Assembly: GCA_034440615.1 (NCBI GenBank)
Contig: JAOTOM010005048.1
Coordinates: 718,001-782,000 of the forward strand
Direction of reading: 5' to 3'
DNA: 64,000 bases
Origin: Ashinkailepas kermadecensis
Lineage: Eukaryota; Arthropoda; Thecostraca; Neolepadidae
Part shown: piece by piece, positions 27,992 to 39,900 of the stretch
Layout: each line of letters opens with the position of its first letter
How positions within the stretch are numbered: the first letter of the stretch is position 1
The notes under the pieces: model-generated
Databases searched by the model: none
Told to the model about the DNA's origin: nothing
The model's input: only the letters and a program-made list of their open reading frames with translations
Made by a program: the position numbers and the translations under genes

Positions 27992-30900
27992 ACTGTATTC
28001 ACTGTGGTTGCCTTTTTCTCTTGCTGTATCTGGTCCAGCTGGCAGTCACTCTCCAGCCACCCTGCCGCGTGGCGTGACTGCGGGGAGGGCAGGAGGGGAT
28101 GAGCGTGGGATGCCCTGCTGTTGATACCGGAGCAGTAGCTCGACTGGATGGCTGGCATTGGATGCTGGTGACATTGGATCTGACCAACATGGCCCGAGGC
28201 GTTTGGTATCAAAGATGACGGTATATCACATCTGGAGAGAGGCGCGGAACTGGCACAGTATCCCGCCTGCGCCTCTCGGCCGCTCACCGGCTCCAGTTAC
28301 GTGAGTGAGTGAACTTTGCCAGCCTGCCACCGTGTGGTGATGTCGGCTGTCTTCCAGTTACGGTTGGCTTCGGATAAAATGTCCAGACGACCAGGGATGC
28401 AGGTCGCTCTGGCGAGCATGTCCACGCACGCGTAGCAAGCTCTACCACATCTCAGCATGCACTTCCACAATGAATGCCGCAATGATGGCGTTTGTCTTTC
28501 TCATCGGCATGTGGGCACATGTGAACACTGGGAATCGCTCGTAAATCATAAGCCACTATCGCCATCTGATGCATAAATACACCGCTAAACTTTAGTGTGC
28601 TTTCTTTGTTCGTTCTTTTCTACCCTGCACATGTCCATTTCTATCATGGCTATTAGTCATGGCTGTCGTGAATTATTTATTCCATTGCCTGATGATGGGC
28701 TATCACGCATGTTCACTGTCCCTGGGCAAAATGATCAGCTACGTCTTAGGCGAAAGATGCACCACAAACAGGTAAGCTAAAAGATGTAAGAGACAAGATA
28801 ACAATTGTCGGATCGCCTCCAGCTGAAGAATTAGACGGGGCGTGAACGACCTGCATAATATGGAAGAACGTGTATGGCTAAATTTGTAATCGAACTATCG
28901 CTCCCAGGCCAAGGAGAATACCGGATCCCAGACTCCTGCAGGATATAGGGAGGATTTGACACCCCTAGGAGCCCAGGTCGCTCTCACCAATCTAGATAGA
29001 TGGCTAGCGTCGGTTCAAAAGAGATAAAAAATTGATACAACACTCGTTGACTGATGTTTATGTCGCGCCCTGACTATTTGGTTGGCTGTCTGCATGCAAG
29101 CGTCATACACTATTGTTTTTTTGTGATCGGAACACAGCATGTAACTAAGGTAGTAATTGCACGATAATAGTGCCATATGCATGGACCACACATTTTATGC
29201 AACAAAGGTAGTAATTACACTAGAATAGTACCAAATGCATGCATCATATTTTGGGTAGCAACCACACCTAAATTGTTGGTGTTGCTTGATGAACATTGCA
29301 TAATTATTGTGCTATTTTTTCAATCGAGTGTTCAGTTTCTGGAAATGCTTAAGTTACAAAGTGAGGTACTGTGATCACATTGCTCCCCACGACACTCAAA
29401 TTATGAACGGTGCCAAAGTCGCTTCTCCGGTTCCGAGTACCGTTTTTGAAACGTGCTCCTTTGTCAGTGTTCAAGAAGTTTAGCTTAATGCACTTACGAG
29501 TGCCCCGACTCCAAGTGGACAGGTTCGGCGATTACTTCCGTTTGGTGTGCAATGCCGCAAGCGTCACCCAACCCTCTGCGGATGGAGCCTCAAAGTTACA
29601 AACGATGTCGAATTGTCGTGGAATTATCAAATATGTCGGGGAACTTCGGTAAATGTGTCTTGCTGGAAATCTGACTCGTTTTGAATGCATGCCGACGTCT
29701 TCCAGTGCCTTTACGATATTGTCATTCAGCGCCATGGTCACGCATTGTCAAACCACACCAAGTATGTTAGGCGTGGTGACTACTTAATGCGTAGAGGTGA
29801 CCCGAGAGAAGCGCAACGCGGCGATGTACCGTACCAGGCGATGTGCCGTACCAGGCGATGTACCGTACCAGGCGATGTGCCGTACCAGGCGATGTGCCGT
29901 ACCAGGCGATGTACCGTACCAGGCGATGTGCCGTACCAGGCGATGTATCGTACCAGGCGATGTACCGTACCAGGCGATGTATCGTACCAGGCGATGTACC
30001 GTACCAGGCGATGTACCGTACCAGGCGATGTACCGTACCAGGCGATGTACCGTACCAGGTGATGTACCGTACCAGGCGATGTGCCGTACCAGGCGATGTG
30101 CCGTACCAGGCGATGTACCGTACCAGGCGATGTATCGTACCAGGCGATGTCTGCATGGCCATGTCCATCTGGTTGCAACATATGCGCTGAGGGAGTGAGG
30201 CAAAACACTTGCTATTATTGTGTCATTACGAGTCGATTAGCGTTCATTAATTTGTGGCAAGGCAATACTGCGTTGTTGTGACATATTCAGCCTATTCATG
30301 CTTGCATTCAATCCATAGTTGCTGCCGCCGTTTCCCTATATTAGTAACTTTCAATCCATAGTTGCTGCCGCGGTTTCCATAGATAAGTAACATTCAATCC
30401 ATAGTTGCTACCACAGTTTCCCGATATCAGTAACATTCAATCCATAGTTGCTGCCGTCGTTTCCATAGAGCAGTAACACTTAATCCATAGTTGCTGCCGC
30501 TGTTTCCCTAGACCAGTAACATTAAATCCGTAGTTGCTGTCGCCGTTTCCATAGAGCAATATCATCCAATCCACAGTTGCTGACGCCATTTCTCTAGATC
30601 AGTGACTTTGAATCCGCTTGAGGATGGATGGAGAATAGGAGACGAATGTCTTATTTTCACTAACTTTCCTCAAATATTGCATTTCCTGGGTTAGTCGAAA
30701 CCTATTACTTCCCCCTCCAGATTTTGTAGGGGAACTTGTCGTGCCTCTTGTCACCTGCGCTTCCACTGCCTTGTCTGAGCCGGTCAATTTTATCTCCACC
30801 TCCCAGTCATAGTTCTCACAATTGTATGTTTTCTTCTTCTTCTTCTTTTTTTTTTTTTTGGGGGGGGAGGGAGGGGGACAAACAAATACTTATAGCTGTT

Positions 30901-33900
30901 TTTTTATTAAGGGGGCCGACAAAAAAAATATGTAAAAATCAGAGAACGCTTTGGGTGCGTGAAGCGCGCCGAATATTTTCCGTGTTAAGTGGTAAAAATA
31001 TTGAAACTTCTTGTTTCACCTAGTGCATCTTGAATTGGGGGACGAGTGGTCTAGGGGTAAGATGCTCGTCTCGCAATCGAAAGGTTGTGGGTTCGAATCT
31101 CACCTGTCGCTACTCTTCGCCCGCGACCAATCGGCGTGAGAGATTGGCGACGCTATATGACTCAACGGTCGACGTGTCGTAAAACCAATAACCAACCAAC
31201 ATCTTGAATTGCTAAGGAGGCGGGGTCGGCCCCCAACCCCTCGGCTACGCCTCTGTTTATGATATATTTAGTCAGATCTGGGAGAGATACCAGCCTCGCG
31301 TTTTCCTGATATCACTGGACGTCAGCGGGAAGCCCACGGGACCCATATGGTGGCCGTCTGTGGTGTGGAGCGCATCACCGCCCGGCTGGGATTTCAACCC
31401 GCCGGGTGAGGTCCAGGCTCGGCAGAACGCGCGTCAACTCCGGTCGGCAACTCCGGTCGGCCGGCGACACAACCGTGCCGACAAAGCCCGGCCCAGTCGG
31501 TAGCTCTCGGCGCGACTGCGGACCGCTGTGTTGGGGTTTGTTTGGACAGATGGCTGGTATCGGGGACCGTCGTCGCCGGCTCCCAGGCGCGCCAGCAGGA
31601 CCGCCTGCAGCGACATCTGTGGGGCGGCGCGCCAACCGGAGCGACGGCTGGCTCTTCGGTCGGGCGGTCGTGCCCGCCCCGGGTCGAGACGCAGTCGGGT
31701 CGTCCCGGCTTGTTGTGCTGACGTGCGTCAGCTCGGCCACAGGTCGTTGGACAGTCTGATGCCCGCCGTCTATCCCCGGCGGAGACGTGATAGCGATCCG
31801 AAATTTGGACACGCCGGCGCACGGTGTTCAGTGGCGTCTCTCCATGCATCGCCGCAGAGCAGGCTAAGATTCGTCACGGGTAGGGACTCGCTGCCCAGAC
31901 CTTCTCACCACCTCTCTCTACACCAGCGACCTCCATCTAATTAAGAGGTGAAATAGTGCTTCCTTGCCGTGTTCAGCTACATCGCCTTGCTGCCTCTCTC
32001 CGGGCGACTCAGCAGTCTCCAATTAACCAGCGAGCGGAGAGGCGCGCCGGGTACGTGTGGAGTTCGAGTGGGTGCTGAACAATGTCCGGGTGTCGAGTGT
32101 GCACTCAACTCCACCGCTGGAGTTGAGTGCGGCCTGGCCACCCTCCACCCCGATGGTAGGTGCGAATTTTCAACCAGAATTTTGAATTCACCCACTCGGC
32201 ATGGAATGTAAAAATGGCCGCAGACAGTGAGCTTAGCAAGCAGCAGCAGCAGCAGCTGAGCGGGGCTGACAGCTCCTGCAAACATAGCAAATCGAAAATA
32301 GAGCAGCGTTCTTGGCTTCCGTCGTTCCACAACTAGATGCGGTGTGGCCGTCACGTATCTCGGGCAGTGTGGTATCCGGATCCAGTTGGTAGCCAGCCGG
32401 ATCCGGTTAATAACCAGCCGGATCCAATCCACTCCACGTGGTTCTGATGCAGTGAGACCCCCTTTCAACTCGAAAGCAAGGATGCACGTATGTATGGTTT
32501 CTCTTTCTCTTTCTCTTTCTCTTTCTCTTTCTCTTTCTCTTTCTTCTTTCTCTTTCTTCTTTCTTCTTTCTTCTTTCTCTTTCTCTCCTTTCTCTTTCTC
32601 TTTTCCTTTTTCTCTTTCTCTTTCTCTTTCTCTTTCTCTTTCTCTTTCTCTTTCTCTTTCTCTTTCTCTTTCTCTTTCTCTTTCTCTTTCTCTTTCTCTT
32701 TCTCTTTCTCTTTCTCTTTCTCTTTCTCTTTCTCTTTCTCTTTCTCTTTCTCTTTCTCTTTCTCTTCTATGAAAACAGGGATTCAGTCGCTCTTCTACTT
32801 CGTTTAAGTCAAGTTGTGTGTTACTGCGTGTGTTTGTTTGGTGCATACGAGTAGTGCCGCACGTGACAGGCATACACCATTGTCTCTGTTTCTCAGTGTG
32901 GTGTGCGGCTGGGTGTTGCCACCTACTCCGCAGCTCGCCACGAGACTGACGCCGGCGTCTGCTTCTTTCCCAGGATCAGGCGAACTGCTCGCGAATAGGA
33001 GGAAATTTGGAGACGCTGGTATTCACCACAGGGGAGGAGCTCTTCTTCCTCAAGGAGCTGGACGTGGATGTGATCGTGAGTATCTGCGTGTTGCAGCTGG
33101 TGTTGGCTCGTCACATCGGCAACGTGTATTTATGCAATACAATGCAAGCATACGGCGGATGACTGATCACGCGCATGCAGTTATCCACCAGTGATCCTTT
33201 GTGTCGGCGATGCAGACTGGCAGGTGACGGCGACCGACGGGGGTGTCGTTCATGTTGAAGATGATGTCGTCACCCAGTAGCGGCTGGTGATGCCATTGTC
33301 TTCGCCAAGGATTTGGGTTATAGGAATTCAAATTATTGGTCGATTTTTTTTGCATGTTGCGCAACAGGTGCAATGTGAAAATTCACCAAGTTACAGGAAG
33401 GGGGACGCGTCACCATACTCGCTTTGACAATACCTACAGTCATTGAGGGCAGTGTTCAGTGTTCAAGGCACGTTTTTATCGTGCTTGTTTAAGAGTTAGC
33501 GTACTCGATCAACTTCGAGAGTCCTTGGTTTCTTCAGGGGTCTTTCCGAGGGTGATGAACAAAACATTGCGACAAGATTGGAAACATTGTCTTGTTCTGA
33601 ATGCTTGTCATGCAGAACACTTTCTCTCCGGAAAATTATCCATTCGCTTTTCACGAAAGCTGAATGGAGTTGTCTAAAAATTGCTGTAAAATCATTGCTG
33701 TTTGATAAATACTCCCAAAACTGATGGGAAAGTACAAACAGAGTTCTTGGTATCAGAAGCAACTAAAATTATACTCTCGAACCTAACATGCCTCAAAAGT
33801 AAATCTGGAGGAGGTGCCCTTGCAATAATCAATACCTGGAGACGGCGCGACTGCCCCTACAGAAAGCTACACAAAATGGTACCTCCGGGGGCCAGGTTCT

Positions 33901-36900
33901 CTGATAAGCATACACACGTTGCATACTGTCCTCGTAATTTTGCGCCGCGAGGTATCCACATCGGAAGCTCAGGTTCTGCCGACTTCCCAAGTGAAAACTC
34001 ATGGTGCAGTAATATCTGTTCGCTTAATACATTTTCTTGCCACACCCAAGTTCTCACTAATCACTAGGTAACCGCATTTCCTCCGATATTCACAGTTAAT
34101 GCTTATCAGGGTCAAGATTATCAGTAGGAAAATACACTTCCATCAAAAAGGCAAATCTACCTAGCCCTAGTTGACACGTTTTGGTTCGTCGGTGCTTCTC
34201 CCAACATTACCACGCTGGGAGGAACGTCGGCCGGAAATCAGCTGGGCTGCAACTGAGCTCACGATATAGCAACTTGTCGCCGTGGCCTGTTGGGCAATCT
34301 CGATGCTAACTGCGCAGCAACGTACCCAGCAACTTTGGAATACGAGTGTCCGACCCAACAACCTTTGTAATGCTGTACTCGCGGCTCCAACTTGGCTTAG
34401 AAGCTATCGGTCATCGAAGAAAACTGCAAAAGTTTTGGACCAAAAACGTGACGACATTAGTATGCACAACTCCCCTTGGTGTGACCCCGGCTGCGTACAT
34501 TAGTGCTGCCAATGCGAAAGTTGCATTCTCCCGAAAGTTGCATTCTTGCACTCTCCGAAAAGTTGCGTATTTCTCAGAGGAGCTACCGGGGTCCTTTGAC
34601 CCGGACCCAATTTTTTGGGTGGGGGGGGCGGAAAAAACCGGCCCCCCCCCCCACTAAAAAACAACCCCCCCCCCCAAATAAGACCACGCTAAAAAAAAAA
34701 AAAAAAAAAAAATTATAAAAAAAAAAAAAAAAACCGGAAAGGGGGGGGGGAAAAATTTAGTTTTACCCGTCGATTACGCATTTTCTGGTACGCTTGAGCG
34801 TCGTCTTTAAAGTAAGAAAAATGGAAATGGGCCGACAAATTTTTAAGTTAGGAAGCGGAAAGTTAATTTCCCAGCGCCGGATCCATATCCGAAAGGAAGT
34901 TTTGGCAACCAGACTTTGAGTATATTGATATGCTATCGGTCCAGGCCTTTAGGTTTGCACTGAATCACAAGAGCCCGATGGAGAGTCAGGCCGGCCCGGT
35001 TCTACAGGTACCTGTTAGAGCACGCTGCTTAGTGAAACAAACATACACGTTGTTAAGTAGTATTAATGCAAGAGATTGCGAGGTTGTGATTTGATGCAAT
35101 AGAGTTCACTATCGTACCCATCCATCCTGCAATTTCTGCCTCCGCTTTAATAGGGCCGAGATCTTCGGGGGGGAATCCCCCCCTCCATTTTCGCCTCCGG
35201 GCGCGTGTTAATGCAAGAGCGTTCTTTTTCGCGCTGCGACCAATTTACTAACAAGGGAATATGAATTTTCGCTGTCAGACGATGACACCAGATGACCGTG
35301 GAAAGTAAAAAAAGAATGTGAAAAAGCTGTTATTTGAGGACAAGTCGATACTTTCTCGGAAGTGCATTTGCATCCGCGTTCTGTAAGCCTAAACGGAAGG
35401 AATCTATGGATTGGATATTCAATTCAAAAACAATGTGCAAATGCTAGTATGAATTCGCTTTTAGCGGACGAGTGGTCTAGGAGTAAGATACTCGTCTCAC
35501 AATCGAAAGATTGTGGGTTCGAGTCTCACCTGTCGCTACTCTTCGCCCGCGACCAATCGGCGTGAGAGATTGGCGACGCTATATGACTCAACGGTCGACG
35601 TGTCGTAAAACCAATAACCAACCAATTCGCTTTCATCTCGCATCCGTAACGTCTGGCCGTCGGACGGCGGACGCTGCCGTCTGCCACATCTGGATGTCAC
35701 ATCCGGTGACGTCTGGCCGTCGGACGGCGGGCGCTGCCGTCTGCCACATCTGGATGTCACATCCGGTGACGTCTGGCCGTCGGACGGCGGGCGCTGCCGT
35801 CTGTCAAATCCGGATGTCACATCCGGTGACGTCTGGCCGTCGGACGGCGGGCGCTGCTGTCTGTCACACCCGGTGACGTATAACTGGGAGAAGGCAGGCG
35901 CCAACGTCTGTCACACCCAGTAACGTATAACCGGGGCACGGTGGGCGCCACGGTTTGTCACACCCGGTGACGTATAACTGGGAGAAGGCAGGCGCCAACG
36001 TCTGTCACACCCAGTAACGTATAACCGGGGGACGGCGGGCACCACGGCTTGTCACACCCGGTAGCGTATAGCCGGGGGACGGCGGGCGCTTTAGACTGTC
36101 GCAATCAAACATATACGAGTATATTTGCATTTTCTCAGCAAAGCACTACGAGGTGACTTGTTTTGCGGCGATATACCAGGGGTGAATCACAAGGCTCCAC
36201 ATGTCACAGGCTTACAACTGAAGTGAAGCTGAAGTGACTTCGACTCTTCCAAACAATAGAATAGTCACTCAGCAGGAACAACTTGGCGTGGTCAATATCG
36301 CTGTGTCAGCATCTGTTCCTCCGCGTCACTAAACGTCTTGTTACCTTGGATACCGCTGTAGCCCACACGGCTCCCCGCTGACCTCACCCCTCCCCGCTGA
36401 CCTTCACCCAGTGGGCGGCCGAGCGCCGGTGATACCGGCTCGGATGTAAGTGCCGGAAGCACAGCTCACTGTGTGGGCGGACGGGACCGGTGCGGTGGCC
36501 CCGCTACACGTGCCGTTGACGGCCGGTGTTTGCCTTTCCGGGCCGACCGGGCGGCCGCCCTTCCGCACGCTGAGACGCTCACCGTGTGTTCTCTGTCGCA
36601 ATTATTCCGCGGATTCCGCCGTGTGTGACGCTGAATATTCCGCCGTGTGTGACGCTGAATATTCCGCTGTGTGTGACGCTGAATATTCCGCCGTGTGTGA
36701 CGCTGAATATTCCGCCGTGTGTGACGCTGAATATTCCGCCGTGTGTGACGCTGAATATTCCGCCGTGTGTGACGCTGAATATTCCGCCGTGTGTGACGCT
36801 GAATATTCCGTGGGCTGCAGCCGCCCAGCGTTCTGACAAACTGCTCTCCGTGTGAAGTTATGTGAGCCTTTTCTGTCCTAGCTTGTAGTCTTCCGAACTT

Positions 36901-39900
36901 ATCGCGGGAAAACCTCACCGTTGGTGGCATCAACACTCATAGATCCCTTTTTGCACAACTCATCCTAAGCATGCTGCCTTCACAAAATTACCTTCGAACT
37001 TCCCACATATTATCATCGTGTGCCATGGGTGTCGTCTTGCACGACGCCACACGGGAGAGGGGCGGGGCAGCTCACAGCCCGCGTGCTCCCCGCGATATCC
37101 ACAATCTTGGCGCCGATTTGCGTGGGGAATGAACAAGGAACAACACGTGACGTCAGAATCCGCTGAATCCGCGGACGACATGTGACAGAGAACCCTTACC
37201 TGTGGCGTCGGCGGGCAGTGCGTGGCGCGTGGTTGTGTGACCGCGGCGCCAGCCACACCTGCCGGCTGGGGTGCAGGTCGTCACGTTGATGGTGATCGAG
37301 CTGCCGCGTAGCATGGCGGGACCGGCCCGTCATCGTAGCCACGGCATGGTACCGTGGTCTTAGTTCATCGGGACGCACAGTGGGAAGTCTCCGGTCGGTG
37401 GCACTACAATGGGCTGTGGTGCGATAGTGTCGCCATCTATTTATCTGTGGTTGTGCGTATTGCCGTGTGGGGGCGCTGCTTCGGTATCAGCACCGTATCT
37501 GTTTGTCACTATTGGTGAGTTTTCCATTTGCTTCAACTGTGAATGCGAGAGCAGGGAATTCGAAAGGCACAAATGTGTATCATTGGTATCTTTATGAATA
37601 TCAACTTATTTTCTGACTGTCACATAAATTTGAAAGATTGCCGTATGTTGGGCGCTGCCCCTGGATAACCCTCGCAATGGATAAACTGTAAAGCTCAAAT
37701 AACCAACATTCACCGTAATGTTCAAATAACCAACCAAGATGGTGTCACAATAACGCTGACGGCTGTCGATTTAAGTAAAGGTGTTTCCCAAGCAGTTAGT
37801 ATGGTCTTGCTGCCTCCATTTTATCTGCTCACACCATAGTGTTCACCAGCGTATTGACTCGCAAGTATCTCGATGGTCAAACTAAGTAAAAACTTGGCAT
37901 TATTTCGTATCATGCCATATATTTGGGAACTCTCCATCAAGTCAATTTTCAGTTATCCACGTCAAGGACAAGCCGACGCCACACAGATAAAGCAATGCAC
38001 ATTTCCGAGACAGATAAAGCGCGTTGCGGCTTTGGCGGTGGTTACCGGGTATTGGAGTATTGGAGTATTGGAAGCTCACTAACTTTCCGAACGAATAATT
38101 ACTAGGCGCCTTTCTCACGTTAGGTGGGGGGGGGGGGCAGCTCGCCCTCTCACCGATGGGCACACGAATGACCGTCATGCGAAATCAGTACGGATGCGTT
38201 GAATGTGGACTGTTTATCAGCGGTCCCCCTGGTGCCGCGTTAGGAGACAGGACGACACTCGGGCTAATGTCAACTCATGGGCAATTTTGATGGCTCGAAA
38301 TTGTCCATGAGCATGGACCAAGTTCGTGCTTATCCTATAATTATGTGAATTATTTGTTGCAGGGGGCATACCCAACCCACGTGGCGAATATAGACGATCT
38401 TCACGCAGAAGACAACAATCAAGACCTCGGGTAAGAACAATTCGGTAATTTCATTAACTTTGTTGCGAACCCGCCGTGTGGGTGGTAATTGTGGTTACAC
38501 TTTATATAGATTGGTGGGTAAGCCCACGGATGTGAGTCACCCGCTACCGTCCAGGCAGCAAGTCGAACCATAAGTAGCCTTCTAAATCCTGGCTCTTAAC
38601 ACGCGCACTGGAGGGGGGGCGAAATCCGCCCACCCCTCCCGTTTTTCGTACATAACTCCAGATTTTACCGGTCGATATACGTCATGCTTTGCGTACCTGC
38701 TTAGAAATGACCGGCGCGTCGTTTAAAGCAAGAAAAATGGAAATCGGCCGATTTTTTTGTCTCGAGTTAGGGGCAGTTAAAGTTAAAAAGAATCGTAGCG
38801 CCAGACCACAAAAGTCGGCCCTGATGCGCTTCCCGTATATCCGCAAAAGGGAAGTGTTCTTGGCAACACTAGCGACTTGTTTGATGTATATTGATATGCT
38901 ATATAGTTTCAAGGTCATGTTAGGTCATCGAGGTCAAGTCAGGTCAAGTTCATGACAGGTTAATGGAACCAAACTTGGTCAACTGGAATGTTGTCACAAA
39001 TGCACTACTGTTTGTCATTGTGTACCTAAGCGTTTCCATACTTTATTCATGCACTTCACTGCTTTCTTCGCGAAGCCCATTGCGCCGAGCTGCTCGACGG
39101 AGCAGTCGGGCGGGCGGCCCGGCTCCGGTAACTGGAACAGGTAACTGACCTGATAAAGTGCTGCTATATAGGTGACCTGAGGTCAAATGTCGGGTCTGCA
39201 ATACAGATGTATTGCATGATTAGTAATGTCCAAAACATCATTGATGCCTATTTTGGAGCATTTAAACCAGTCACAGCGATCCATAACAATGGCAAGCCAA
39301 GCCACGCAAAAAAAGAAAATTTTGACAAATGTGACCTCATTTAACCTTGAAGATATTGACCTAAGATCATGAAATTTGCACACAATAGAGTTCACTACCG
39401 TAGCCATCCACCCTACGAATTTCGTTCCTTCAGCTTTAATAGGAGCCGAGATCTTAGGGAGGGGCGGAATCCGCCCCCCCCCCTCCTCCAGTGCGCGTAA
39501 TTTTCAGAGGCCCTCCAGGGCGCGTGTTAAACCTCAGGTTCATATTTCGTTTGTTTCTTTTGTGAAGTAACCAAATGTGTGCAGGAAGGCAATGCGAGCT
39601 TTCCTGCACACTTCTCAACTGGGTACGATCTTTCTTATTCTTCGCAGTATGTTGTAGTATTATTCTCCACAGTATCTCGTATTTACAAGTTAAATGCTCT
39701 CTTCTCGTGTACGGTCTCTTGAAGTATGTTCGATATACTGATCATATATAAACTGATGCTGATACTGGTATATAATGATACAAAATACACTAGGCTAGCC
39801 AAGGTATCAACTTGACTTTTCTCACCGTACGGGTATGTAGTTACTTTGGACTGGTATCTTTCGGCCTATGTTTGCTTGAAGTAGGTTACTTGATTGAGTA

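Noticed and set aside
31038..31112. tRNA gene
   Set aside because: Boxes A and B are present but the anticodon arm does not fold properly, and the sequence continues into a body and tail shared by other copies with target duplications: it is a SINE.
31394..31944. GC-rich frames of 117-151 codons on both strands
   Set aside because: Overlapping open frames on both strands reflect GC richness; no recognisable protein.
36450..36836. Frame with an 8-residue repeat SAVCDAEY
   Set aside because: It follows from the 24-bp period; other frames show equally regular repeats and no flanking gene structure is visible.
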